Shown one piece after another: positions 1-9,502 of a stretch of DNA of 64,000 bases. Made by a program: the position numbers and the translations under genes. The first letter of the stretch is position 1. Every line of letters begins with the position of its first letter. This stretch comes from Hyperoodon ampullatus (Eukaryota; Chordata; Mammalia; Artiodactyla; Ziphiidae), in the NCBI GenBank assembly GCA_949752795.1, contig CATKHW010000425.1, positions 1-64,000 of the forward strand. Direction: 5' to 3'. The notes below the pieces were generated by a model, which did no database searches, was not told where the DNA came from, and worked only from the letters and a program-made list of their open reading frames with translations.

Positions 1-327
1 CAAAACTCAAAAGGAAAGTGCAGGGAGAATGCTCTGTGTTTTCTTTGGAAAAGAGAGCTTGAAGGGAAACGTTTTTCTCCTCACTGGGATTTAGAGTGTT
101 GCAGTCTCAATTGTGGCAGGGAAACACTGTTGTTCCATATCTTCTCTTCTTAACACAATCCATTTCTCGTCACAGAAATAGGCAGGCCCCAGGTCCAAGG
201 CAGCCTGTGTCAAAGCGGTGCTTTAACTCCAGAAAGCCCTTACGATATCATAGGCCACTAGGCTGTGCACTAGATTCTAAGATGTAGGCGATGGACTACC
301 CGACACTTCCGGGACCTGTAGGCCACT

Positions 328-338
328 TTCAGGTGAGG
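328..338 (+). other. 5' splice-donor-like site typical of A2 and A2' modules (representative)
   Basis: CAG followed by GTGAGG (GT at 333-334) fits the metazoan U2-type donor consensus well. It is present in A2 and A2' starts and replaced by CAGTTGAGG in A1 and B. No evidence of transcription exists in the window, and short donor-like matches are common by chance. Only the recurrence and the pairing with acceptor-like sites make it worth noting. Confidence 0.3.
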
Positions 339-730
339 ACAACTATATGCCAAAAGAAGGGCAATGGAGGCCTTCTTTCCTTAAGCCACTAGAAGGTGTA
401 AATGCGAACAGCAGATGTATCTCCCTTCTACCGCAGCTGGGAAGTACAAAACACAGAACGAAGGCGCAGGGGGAATGCTCTGTGGTCCTTGTGGAGAATA
501 GGGCTTGAAACCTGACCTGAAAACGTTCAGGGATTTCTGAAGCCACTAGAAGGTGTCAATGTGAACAACAGAAGTATCTACCTTCTACAGCACCGGCAAG
601 CCCCAAAGACCGAAGGAAGGCAAAGGGAGAGTGCTTTGTGGTGCCTTTGGAAAACAGGCTTTGAAGGGATTCACTAAGGATTGTTAGTGAATAGGTAAAC
701 CACATGGGACGACTAGCCTCGAGCTCAAGC

Positions 731-751
731 TCTCTTTTTCTCGTCACACAG
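731..751 (+). other. 3' splice-acceptor-like site in A modules (representative)
   Basis: TCTCTTTTTCTCGTCACACAG is a pyrimidine-rich run ending in CAG, as expected of a 3' splice site (AG at 750-751). It is conserved in A1 and A2. With the donor-like site at 333 it would define a 419-nt intron inside one module. This is a sequence match only. Confidence 0.3.
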
Positions 752-2236
752 ACAAGCAAGCCGCAGGTCCAAGGCAGCGTGTGTCAAAGCGGTGCTTGAA
801 ATGCAGGAAGCGTTTACGGTGTCTTAGGCCATGGGCCTCTGCACTAGGATGCAACATGTAAACGACGGACTGCCCGAAACTTCTGGGACGTGTAAGCCAC
901 GTTCACTTGAGGACAACTATATGCCAAAAGAAGGGCAATGGAGGCCTTCTTTCCATAAGCCACTACAAGGTGTAAATGTGAACAGCAGATGTATCTCCCT
1001 TCTACCGCAGCTGGGAAGTACAAAACACAGAACAAAGGCGCAGGGGGAATGCTCTGTGGTCCCTGTGGAGAACAGGGCTTGAAACCTGACCTGAAAACGT
1101 TCAGAGTTTTCTTAAGGCACTAGAAGGTGTCAATGTGAGCAACAGAAGTAAGTATCTTCTACAGCACCGGCAAGCCCCAAAGACCGAAGGAAGGCAAAGG
1201 GAGAGTGCTTTGTGGTCCCTTTGGAAAACAGGGTTTGAAGGGATTCACTAAGGATTGCTAGTGAATAGGTAAACCACATGGGACGACTAGCCTCGAGCTC
1301 AAGCTCTCTTTTTCTCGTCACACAGACAGGCAGGCGGCAGGTCCAAGGCAGCGTGTGTCAAAGCGGTGCTTTAACTCCAGGAAGCCTTTATGATGTCATA
1401 GGCCACTAGGCTGTGCACTAGATTCTAAGATGTAGGCGATGGACTACCCGACACTTCCGGGACCTGTAGGCCACTTTCAGGTGAGGACAACTATATGCCA
1501 AAAGAAGGGCAATGGAGGCCTTCTTTCCTTAAGCCACTAGAAGGTGTAAATGTGAACAGCAGATGTATCTCACTTCTACCGCAGCTTGGAAGTACAAAAC
1601 ACAGAACGAAGGCGCAGGGGGAATGCTCTGTGGTCCTTGTGGAGAATAGGGCTTGAAACCTGACCTGAAAACGTTCAGGGATTTCTGAAGCCACTAGAAG
1701 GTGTCAATGTGAACAACAGAAGTATCTACCTTCTACAGCACCGGCAAGCCCCAAAGACCGAAGGAAGGCAAAGGGAGAGTGCTTTGTGGTGCCTTTGGAA
1801 AACAGGCTTTGAAGGGATTCCCTAAGGATTGTTAGTGAATAGGTAAACCACATGGGACGACTAGCCTCGAGCTCAAGCTCTCTTTTTCTCGTCACACAGA
1901 CAAGCAAGCCGCAGGTCCAAGGCAGCGTGTGTCAAAGCGGTGCTTGAAATGCAGGAAGCGTTTACGGTGTCTTAGGCCATGGGCCTCTGCACTAGGATGC
2001 AACATGTAAACGACGGACTGCCCGAAACTTCTGGGACGTGTAAGCCACGTTCAGTTGAGGACAACTATACGCCAAAAGAAGGGCAATGGAGGCCTTCTTT
2101 CCTTAAGCCACTAGAAGGTGTAAATGTGAACAGCAAAAGTATCTCCCTTCTTCCACACCTGGGAAGTACAAAACTCAAAAGGAAAGTGCAGGGAGAATGC
2201 TCTGTGTTTTCTTTGGAAAAGAGAGCTTGAAGGGAA

Positions 2237-2330
2237 ACGTTTTTCTCCTCACTGGGATTTAGAGTGTTGCAGTCTCAATTGTGGCAGGGAAACACTGTTG
2301 TTCCATATCTTCTCTTCTTAACACAATCCG
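2237..2330 (+). repeat. B-specific core (no visible A counterpart)
   Basis: Between TTGAAGGGAA and TTTCTCGTCA, B carries 94 bp without evident similarity to the 66 bp at the same place in A. It includes a run rich in C and T (ATATCTTCTCTTCTTAAC). The block recurs once in every B. It could be the ancestral sequence lost from A or a replacement acquired by B; the window alone cannot decide which. Confidence 0.7.
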
Positions 2331-2343
2331 TTTCTCGTCACAG
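2301..2343 (+). other. 3' splice-acceptor-like site with branch-point-like motif in B (representative)
   Basis: The B core has a pyrimidine-rich stretch, a TTAAC motif (2318-2322) that fits the loose animal branch-point consensus, and TCGTCACAG ending at 2343, 22 nt from the candidate branch adenosine. The same arrangement recurs in every B. It lies at the place equivalent to the A acceptor-like site. Function is not shown. Confidence 0.3.
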
Positions 2344-2424
2344 AAATAGGCAGGCCCCAGGTCCAAGGCAGCCTGTGTCAAAGCAGTGCTTTAACTCCAG
2401 AAAGCCCTTACGAAATCATAGGCC

Positions 2425-2998
2425 ACTAGGCTGTGCACTAGATTCTAAGATGTAGGCGAAGGCCTGCCCGACAGTTCTGGGACATGGAGGCCACGTTCAG
2501 TTGAGGACAACTATATGCCAAAAGAAGGGCAATGGAGGCCTTCTTTCCATAAGCCACTACAAGGTGTAAATGTGAACAGCAGATGTATCTCCCTTCTACC
2601 GCAGCTGGGAAGTACAAAACACAGAACAAAGGCGCAGGGGGAATGCTCTGTGGTCCCTGTGGAGAACAGGGCTTGAAACCTGACCTGAAAACGTTCAGAG
2701 TTTTCTTAAGGCACTAGAAGGTGTCAATGTGAACAACAGAAGTAAGTACCTTCTACAGCACCGGCAAGCCCCAAAGACCGAAGGAAGGCAAAGGGAGAGT
2801 GCTTTGTGGTCCCTTTGGAAAACAGGCTTTGAAGGGATTCACTAAGGATTGTTAGTGAATAGGTAAACCACATGGGACGACTAGCCTCGAGCTCAAGCTC
2901 TCTTTTTCTCGTCACACAGACAGGCAGGCGGCAGGTCCAAGGCAGCGTGTGTCAAAGCGGTGCTTTAACTCCAGGAAGCCTTTATGATGTCATAGGCC
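2425..2998 (+). repeat. Reference A1 module (574 bp)
   Basis: This A subfamily normally follows B. Diagnostics against A2 are GAAGGCCTGCCCG and CAGTTGAGG in the start, CCATAAGCCACTACAAGG, CCCTGTGGAGAACAGGG, CAGAGTTTTCTTAAGGC at the subrepeat junction, GTCCCTTTGG in the second subrepeat, GACAGGCAGGCGG near the end, and a junction ending ATGATGTCATAGGCC that leads to ACTAGGCTGT. The length is identical to A2, so A1 and A2 differ by substitutions only. Confidence 0.92.
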
Positions 2999-3572
2999 AC
3001 TAGGCTGTGCACTAGATTCTAAGATGTAGGCGATGGACTACCCGACACTTCCGGGACCTGTAGGCCACTTTCAGGTGAGGACAACTATATGCCAAAAGAA
3101 GGGCAATGGAGGCCTTCTTTCCTTAAGCCACTAGAAGGTGTAAATGTGAACAGCAGATGTATCTCCCTTCTACCGCAGCTTGGAAGTACAAAACACAGAA
3201 CGAAGGCGCAGGGGGAATGCTCTGTGGTCCTTGTGGAGAATAGGGCTTGAAACCTGACCTGAAAACGTTCAGCGATTTCTGAAGCCACTAGAAGGTGTCA
3301 ATGTGAACAACAGAAGTATCTACCTTCTACAGCACCGGCAAGCCCCAAAGACCGAAGGAAGGCAAAGGGAGAGTGCTTTGTGGTGCCTTTGGAAAACAGG
3401 CTTTGAAGGGATTCACTAAGGATTGTTAGTGAATAGGTAAACCACATGGGACGACTAGCCTCGAGCTCAAGCTCTCTTTTTCTCATCACACAGACAAGCA
3501 AGCCGCAGGTCCAAGGCAGCGTGTGTCAAAGCGGTGCTTGAAATGCAGGAAGCGTTTACGGTGTCTTAGGCC
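2999..3572 (+). repeat. Reference A2 module (574 bp)
   Basis: Anatomy: a 127-bp start shared with B (2999-3125), two diverged copies of a 157-bp segment beginning AGCCACTAGAAGGTG (3126-3282 and 3283-3439), then a terminal part ending GGTGTCTTAGGCC. A2 diagnostics are GATGGACTACCC and CAGGTGAGG in the start, CTTGTGGAGAATAGG in the first subrepeat, GTGCCTTTGG in the second, GACAAGCAAGCC near the end, and a junction leading to ATGGGCCTCT. It contains overlapping XhoI and SacI sites (CTCGAGCTC). The following module is normally B. Confidence 0.93.
3126..3439 (+). repeat. Internal tandem duplication inside A (2 x 157 bp, diverged)
   Basis: AGCCACTAGAAGGTGT starts at 3126 and again at 3283, and the two segments align over roughly their first 120 bp (AACAGCAGATGTATCTCCC against AACAACAGAAGTATCTACC, GGGGGAATGCTCTGTGG against GGGAGAGTGCTTTGTGG). 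The two are clearly diverged, far more than copies of the same segment in different modules. This places the internal duplication before amplification of the array. B retains one such segment. Confidence 0.85.
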
Positions 3573-5166
3573 ATGGGCCTCTGCACTAGGATGCAACATG
3601 TAAACGACGGACTGCCCGACACTTCCGGGACCTGTAGGCCACGTTCAGTTGAGGACAACTATACGCCAAAAAAAGGGCAATGGAGGCCTTCTTTCCTTAA
3701 GCCACTAGAAGGTGTAAATGTGAACAGCAAAAGTATCTCCCTTCTTCCACACCTGGGAAGTACAAAACTCAAAAGGAAAGTGCAGGGAGAATGCTCTGTG
3801 TTTTCTTTGGAAAAGAGAGCTTGAAGGGAAACGTTTTTCTCCTCACTGGGATTTAGAGTGTTGCAGTCTCAATTGTGGCAGGGAAACACTGTTGTTCCAT
3901 ATCTTCTCTTCTTAACACAATCCATTTCTCGTCACAGAAATAGGCAGGCCCCAGGTCCAAGGCAGCCTGTGTCAAAGCGGTGCTTTAACTCCAGAAAGCC
4001 CTTACGATATCATAGGCCACTAGGCTGTGCACTAGATTCTAAGATGTAGGCGAAGGCCTGCCCGACAGTTGTGGGACATGTAGGCCACGTTCAGTTGAGG
4101 ACAACTATATGCCAAAAGAAGGGCAATGGAGGCCTTCTTTCCATAAGCCACTACAAGGTGTAAATGTGAACAGCAGATGTATCTCCCTTCTACCGCAGCT
4201 GGGAAGTACAAAACACAGAACAAAGGCGCAGGGGGAATGCTCTGTGGTCCCTGTGGAGAACAGGGCTTGAAACCTGACCTGAAAACGTTCAGAGTTTTCT
4301 TAAGGCACTAGAAGGTGTCAATGTGAACAACAGAAGTAACTACCTTCTACAGCACCGGGAAACCCCAAAGATCGAAGGAAGGCAAAGGGAGAGTGCTTTG
4401 TGGTCCCTTTGGAAAACAGGCTTTGAAGGGATTCACTAAGGATTGTTAGTGAATAGGTAAACCACATGGGACGACTAGCCTCGAGCTCAAGCTCTCTTTT
4501 TCTCGTCACACAGACAGGCAGGCGGCAGGTCCAAGGCAGCGTGTGTCAAAGCGGTGCTTTAACTCCAGGAAGCCTTTATGATGTCATAGGCCACTAGGCT
4601 GTGCACTAGATTCTAAGATGTAGGCGATGGACTACCCGACACTTCCGGTACCTGTAGGCCACTTTCAGGTGAGGACAACTATATGCCAAAAGAAGGGCAA
4701 TGGAGGCCTTCTTTCCTTAAGCCACTAGAAGGTGTAAATGCGAACAGCAGATGTATCTCCCTTCTACCGCAGCTGGGAAGTACAAAACACAGAACGAAGG
4801 CGCAGGGGGAATGCTCTGTGGTCCTTGTGGAGAATAGGGCTTGAAACCTGACCTGAAAACGTTCAGGGATTTCTGAAGCCACTAGAAGGTGTCAATGTGA
4901 ACAACAGAAGTATCTACCTTCTACAGCACCGGCAAGCCCCAAAGACCGAAGGAAGGCAAAGGGAGAGTGCTTTGTGGTGCCTTTGGAAAACAGGCTTTGA
5001 AGGGATTCACTAAGGATTGTTAGTGAATAGGTAAACCACATGGGACGACTAGCCTCGAGCTCAAGCTCTCTTTTTCTCGTCACACAGACAAGCAAGCCGC
5101 AGGTCCAAGGCAGCGTGTGTCAAAGCGGTGCTTGAAATGCAGGAAGCGTTTACGGTGTCTTAGGCC
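3573..5166 (+). repeat. Higher-order unit 2 (1594 bp): B-A1-A2
   Basis: B 3573-4018 is EcoRV-plus (ATTTCTCG, GCGGTG, GATATC) with a private A at 3672. A1 4019-4592 is the GTGGGACATGTAGG form with AGTAACTACC and CACCGGGAAACC. A2 4593-5166 has TTCCGGTACC (T at 4649), seen again at 28497. Confidence 0.95.
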
Positions 5167-6760
5167 ATGGGCCTCTGCACTAGGATGCAACATGTAAACG
5201 ACGGACTGCCCGAAACTTCTGGGACGTGTAAGCCACGTTCAGTTGAGGACAACTATACGCCAAAAGAAGGGCAATGGAGGCCTTCTTTCCTTAAGCCACT
5301 GGAAGGTGTAAATGTGAACAGCAAAAGTATCTCCCTTCTTCCACACCTGGGAAGTACAAAACTCAAAAGGAAAGTGCAGGGAGAATGCTCTGTGTTTTCT
5401 TTGGAAAAGAGAGCTTGAAGGGAAACGTTTTTCTCCTCACTGGGATTTAGAGTGTTGCAGTCTCAATTGTGGCAGGGAAACACTGTTGTTCCATATCTTC
5501 TCTTCTTAACACAATCCATTTCTCGTCACAGAAATAGGCAGGCCCCAGGTCCAAGGCAGCCTGTGTCAAAGCGGTGCTTTAACTCCAGAAAGCCCTTACG
5601 ATATCATAGGCCACTAGGCTGTGCACTAGATTCTAAGATGTAGGCGAAGGCCTGCCCGACAGTTGTGGGACATGTAGGCCACGTTCAGTTGAGGACAACT
5701 ATATGCCAAAAGAAGGGCAATGGAGGCCTTCTTTCCATAAGCCACTACAAGGTGTAAATGTGAACAGCAGATGTATCTCCCTTCTACCGCAGCTGGGAAG
5801 TACAAAACACAGAACAAAGGCGCAGGGGGAATGCTCTGTGGTCCCTGTGGAGAACAGGGCTTGAAACCTGACCTGAAAACGTTCAGAGTTTTCTTAAGGC
5901 ACTAGAAGGTGTCAATGTGAACAACAGAAGTAACTACCTTCTACAGCACCGGGAAACCCCAAAGATCGAAGGAAGGCAAAGGGAGAGTGCTTTGTGGTCC
6001 CTTTGGAAAACAGGCTTTGAAGGGATTCACTAAGGATTGTTAGTGAATAGGTAAACCACATGGGACGACTAGCCTCGAGCTCAAGCTCTCTTTTTCTCGT
6101 CACACAGACAGGCAGGCGGCAGGTCCAAGGCAGCGTGTGTCAAAGCGGTGCTTTAACTCCAGGAAGCCTTTATGATGTCATAGGCCACTAGGCTGTGCAC
6201 TAGATTCTAAGATGTAGGCGATGGACTACCCGACACTTCCGGGACCTGTAGGCCACTTTCAGGTGAGGACAACTATATGCCAAAAGAAGGGCAATGGAGG
6301 CCTTCTTTCCTTAAGCCACTAGAAGGTGTAAATGCGAACAGCAGATGTATCTCCCTTCTACCGCAGCTGGGAAGTACAAAACACAGAACGAAGGCGCAGG
6401 GGGAATGCTCTGTGGTCCTTGTGGAGAATAGGGCTTGAAACCTGACCTGAAAACGTTCAGGGATTTCTGAAGCCACTAGAAGGTGTCAATGTGAACAACA
6501 GAAGTATCTACCTTCTACAGCACCGGCAAGCCCCAAAGACCGAAGGAAGGCAAAGGTAGAGTGCTTTGTGGTGCCTTTGGAAAACAGGCTTTGAAGGGAT
6601 TCACTAAGGATTGTTAGTGAATAGGTAAACCACATGGGACGACTAGCCTCGAGCTCAAGCTCTCTTTTTCTCATCACACAGACAAGCAAGCCGCAGGTCC
6701 AAGGCAGCGTGTGTCAAAGCGGTGCTTGAAATGCAGGAAGCGTTTACGGTGTCTTAGGCC
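5167..6760 (+). repeat. Higher-order unit 3 (1594 bp): B-A1-A2
   Basis: B 5167-5612 is EcoRV-plus with a GACGTGTAAGCC start and CTGGAAGG. A1 5613-6186 matches the 4019 form. A2 6187-6760 has T at 6557 (AAAGGTAGAG) and CTCATCAC; both recur 2742 bp downstream at 9299 and in the A2 ending at 9502. Confidence 0.95.
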
Positions 6761-9502
6761 ATGGGCCTCTGCACTAGGATGCAACATGTAAACGACGGAC
6801 TGCCCGAAACTTCTGGGACCTGTAGGCCACGTTCAGTTGAGGACAACTATACGCCAAAAGAAGGGCAATGGAGGCCTTCTTTCCTTAAGCCACTAGAAGG
6901 TGTAAATGTGAACAGCAAAAGTATCTCCCTTCTTCCACACCTGGGAAGTACAAAACTCAAAAGGAAAGTGCAGGGAGAATGCTCTGTGTTTTCTTTGGAA
7001 AAGAGAGCTTGAAGGGAAACGTTTTTCTCCTCACTGGGATTTAGAGTGTTGCAGTCTCAATTGTGGCAGGGAAACACTGTTGTTCCATATCTTCTCTTCT
7101 TAACACAATCCATTTCTCGTCACAGAAATAGGCAGGCCCCAGGTCCAAGGCAGCCTGTGTCAAAGCGGTGCTTTAACTCCAGAAAGCCCTTACGATATCA
7201 TAGGCCACTAGGCTGTGCACTAGATTCTAAGATGTAGGCGAAGGCCTGCCCGACAGTTGTGGGACATGTAGGCCACGTTCAGTTGAGGACAACTATATGC
7301 CAAAAGAAGGGCAATGGAGGCCTTCTTTCCATAAGCCACTACAAGGTGTAAATGTGAACAGCAGATGTATCTCCCTTCTACCGCAGCTGGGAAGTACAAA
7401 ACACAGAACAAAGGCGCAGGGGGAATGCTCTGTGGTCCCTGTGGAGAACAGGGCTTGAAACCTGACCTGAAAACGTTCAGAGTTTTCTTAAGGCACTAGA
7501 AGGTGTCAATGTGAACAACAGAAGTAACTACCTTCTACAGCACCGGGAAACCCCAAAGATCGAAGGAAGGCAAAGGGAGAGTGCTTTGTGGTCCCTTTGG
7601 AAAACAGGCTTTGAAGGGATTCACTAAGGATTGTTAGTGAATAGGTAAACCACATGGGATGACTAGCCTCGAGCTCAAGCTCTCTTTTTCTCGTCACACA
7701 GACAGGCAGGCGGCAGGTCCAAGGCAGCGTGTGTCAAAACGGTGCTTTAACTCCAGGAAGCCTTTATGATGTCATAGGCCACTAGGCTGTGCACTAGATT
7801 CTAAGATGTAGGCGATGGACTACCCGACACTTCCGGGACCTGTAGGCCACTTTCAGGTGAGGACAACTATATGCCAAAAGAAGGGCAATGGAGGCCTTCT
7901 TTCCTTAAGCCACTAGAAGGTGTAAATGCGAACAGCAGATGTATCTCCCTTCTACCGCAGCTGGGAAGTACAAAACACAGAACGAAGGCGCAGGGGGAAT
8001 GCTCTGTGGTCCTTGTGGAGAATAGGGCTTGAAACCTGACCTGAAAACGTTCAGGGATTTCTGAAGCCACTAGAAGGTGTCAATGTGAACAACAGAAGTA
8101 TCTACCTTCTACAGCACCGGCAAGCCCCAAAGATCGAAGGAAGGCAAAGGGAGAGTGCTTTGTGGTGCCTTTGGAAAACAGGCTTTGAAGGGATTCACTA
8201 AGGATTGTTAGTGAATAGGTAAACCACATGGGACGACTAGCCTCGAGCTCAAGCTCTCTTTTTCTCGTCACACAGACAAGCAAGCCGCAGGTCCAAGGCA
8301 GCGTGTGTCAAAGCGGTGCTTGAAATGCAGGAAGCGTTTACAGTGTCTTAGGCTATGGGCCTCTGCACTAGGATGCAACATGTAAACGACGGACTGCCCG
8401 AAACTTCCGGGACTTGTAGGCCACGTTCAGTTGAGGACAACTATACGCCAAAAGAAGGGCAATGGAGGCCTTCTTTCCATAAGCCACTACAAGGTGTAAA
8501 TGTGAACAGCAGATGTATCTCCCTTCTACCGCAGCTGGGAAGTACAAAACACAGAACAAAGGCGCAGGGGGAATGCTCTGTGGTCCCTGTGGAGAACAGG
8601 GCTTGAAACCTGACCTGAAAACGTTCAGAGTTTTCTTAAGGCACTAGAAGGTGTCAATGTGAACAACAGAAGTAAGTACCTTCTACAGCACCGGCAAGCC
8701 CCAAAGACCGAAGGAAGGCAAAGGGAGAGTGCTTTGTGGTCCCTTTGGAAAACAGGCTTTGAAGGGATTCACTAAGGATTGCTAGTGAATAGGTAAACCA
8801 CATGGGACGACTAGCCTCGAGCTCAAGCTCTCTTTTTCTCGTCACACAGACAGGCAGGCGGCAGGTCCAAGGCAGCGTGTGTCAAAGCGGTGCTTTAACT
8901 CCAGGAAGCCTTTATGATGTCATAGGCCACTAGGCTGTGCACTAGATTCTAAGATGTAGGCGATGGACTACCCGACACTTCCGGGACCTGTAGGCCACTT
9001 TCAGGTGAGGACAACTATATGCCAAAAGAAGGGCAATGGAGGCCTTCTTTCCTTAAGCCACTAGAAGGTGTAAATGCGAACAGCAGATGTATCTCCCTTC
9101 TACCGCAGCTTGGAAGTACAAAACACAGAACGAAGGCGCAGGGGGAATGCTCTGTGGTCCTTGTGGAGAATAGGGCTTGAAACCTGACCTGAAAACGTTC
9201 AGGGATTTCTGAAGCCACTAGAAGGTGTCAATGTGAACAACAGAAGTATCTACCTTCTACAGCACCGGCAAGCCCCAAAGACCGAAGGAAGGCAAAGGTA
9301 GAGTGCTTTGTGGTGCCTTTGGAAAACAGGCTTTGAAGGGATTCACTAAGGATTGTTAGTGAATAGGTAAACCACATGGGACGACTAGCCTCGAGCTCAA
9401 GCTCTCTTTTTCTCATCACACAGACAAGCAAGCCGCAGGTCCAAGGCAGCGTGTGTCAAAGCGGTGCTTGAAATGCAGGAAGCGTTTACGGTGTCTTAGG
9501 CC
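6761..9502 (+). repeat. Higher-order unit 4 (2742 bp): B-A1-A2-A1*-A2
   Basis: B 6761-7206 is EcoRV-plus. A1 7207-7780 has a CpG-losing T at 7660 (GGGATGACT). A2 7781-8354 ends in the CAGTGTCTTAGGCTATGG junction variant. A1* 8355-8928 has a B-type start switching to an A1 body between about 8458 and 8480. A2 8929-9502 follows. One B is missing relative to two standard units, giving n=4. Confidence 0.93.

Larger units (their letters stand above)
1..1978 (+). repeat. Higher-order unit 0: partial B, then A2, A1*, A2
   Basis: The window opens inside a B module whose last 256 bp are present (EcoRV-plus haplotype). It is followed by A2 at 257-830, A1* at 831-1404 and A2 at 1405-1978. Here an A2 body follows B directly, so the usual A1 is missing. 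The 831 module begins with a B-type start (ATGGGCCTCT) and then becomes an A1 body, a B/A1 chimera. Substitutions not seen in typical neighbours include C at 906, T at 1155 and A at 1572; the last recurs at 61508. Confidence 0.93.
1979..2424 (+). repeat. Reference B module (446 bp)
   Basis: B shares its first 127 bp with A but has only one copy of the AGCCACTAGAAGGTG segment (from 2106). A private core at about 2237-2330 (94 bp) replaces the 66-bp A core that holds the XhoI/SacI sites. Homology with A resumes at TTTCTCGTCA. The 128-bp length difference from A is explained by loss or gain of one 157-bp segment minus the 29-bp longer tail of B. B modules are separated by 1 to 5 A modules. Confidence 0.92.
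1979..3572 (+). repeat. Higher-order unit 1 (1594 bp): B-A1-A2
   Basis: B 1979-2424 is the EcoRV-minus haplotype (GTTTCTCG, GCAGTG, GAAATC) with the GACGTGTAAGCC start. A1 2425-2998 carries the GGACATGGAGG variant near its start. A2 2999-3572 has CAGCGATTT at the internal subrepeat junction and the CTCATCAC variant before its end. This is a clean example of the commonest unit and is used here as the reference for module anatomy. Confidence 0.95.

Noticed and set aside
721..740. GAGCTCAAGCTC as a functional hairpin or terminator
   Set aside because: Imperfect short dyad with no following U-run in a relevant direction; it is explained by overlapping XhoI and SacI sites.
831..1082. Recurring 83-codon plus-strand open frame starting MGLCTRMQHV as a protein gene
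   Set aside because: It restarts at each ATGGGCCTCT junction, changes its second half according to whether B or A follows, and is cut by a stop at 55181. Overlapping minus-strand frames of similar length exist. There is no recognisable domain, and substitutions do not look codon-constrained.
1491..1907. Minus-strand 63- and 67-codon frames (starting MASEI, MTRK or MLVCV) as a repeated peptide family
   Set aside because: They are fixed by module position, and the start codon depends on neutral module-end variants. No domain, signal peptide or plausible coding context was seen. High copy number alone is not evidence of coding.
2237..2330. B core as an inserted transposable element
   Set aside because: No target-site duplication, terminal repeats or poly-A tail visible, and the 94-bp core replaces a 66-bp A segment rather than interrupting it.
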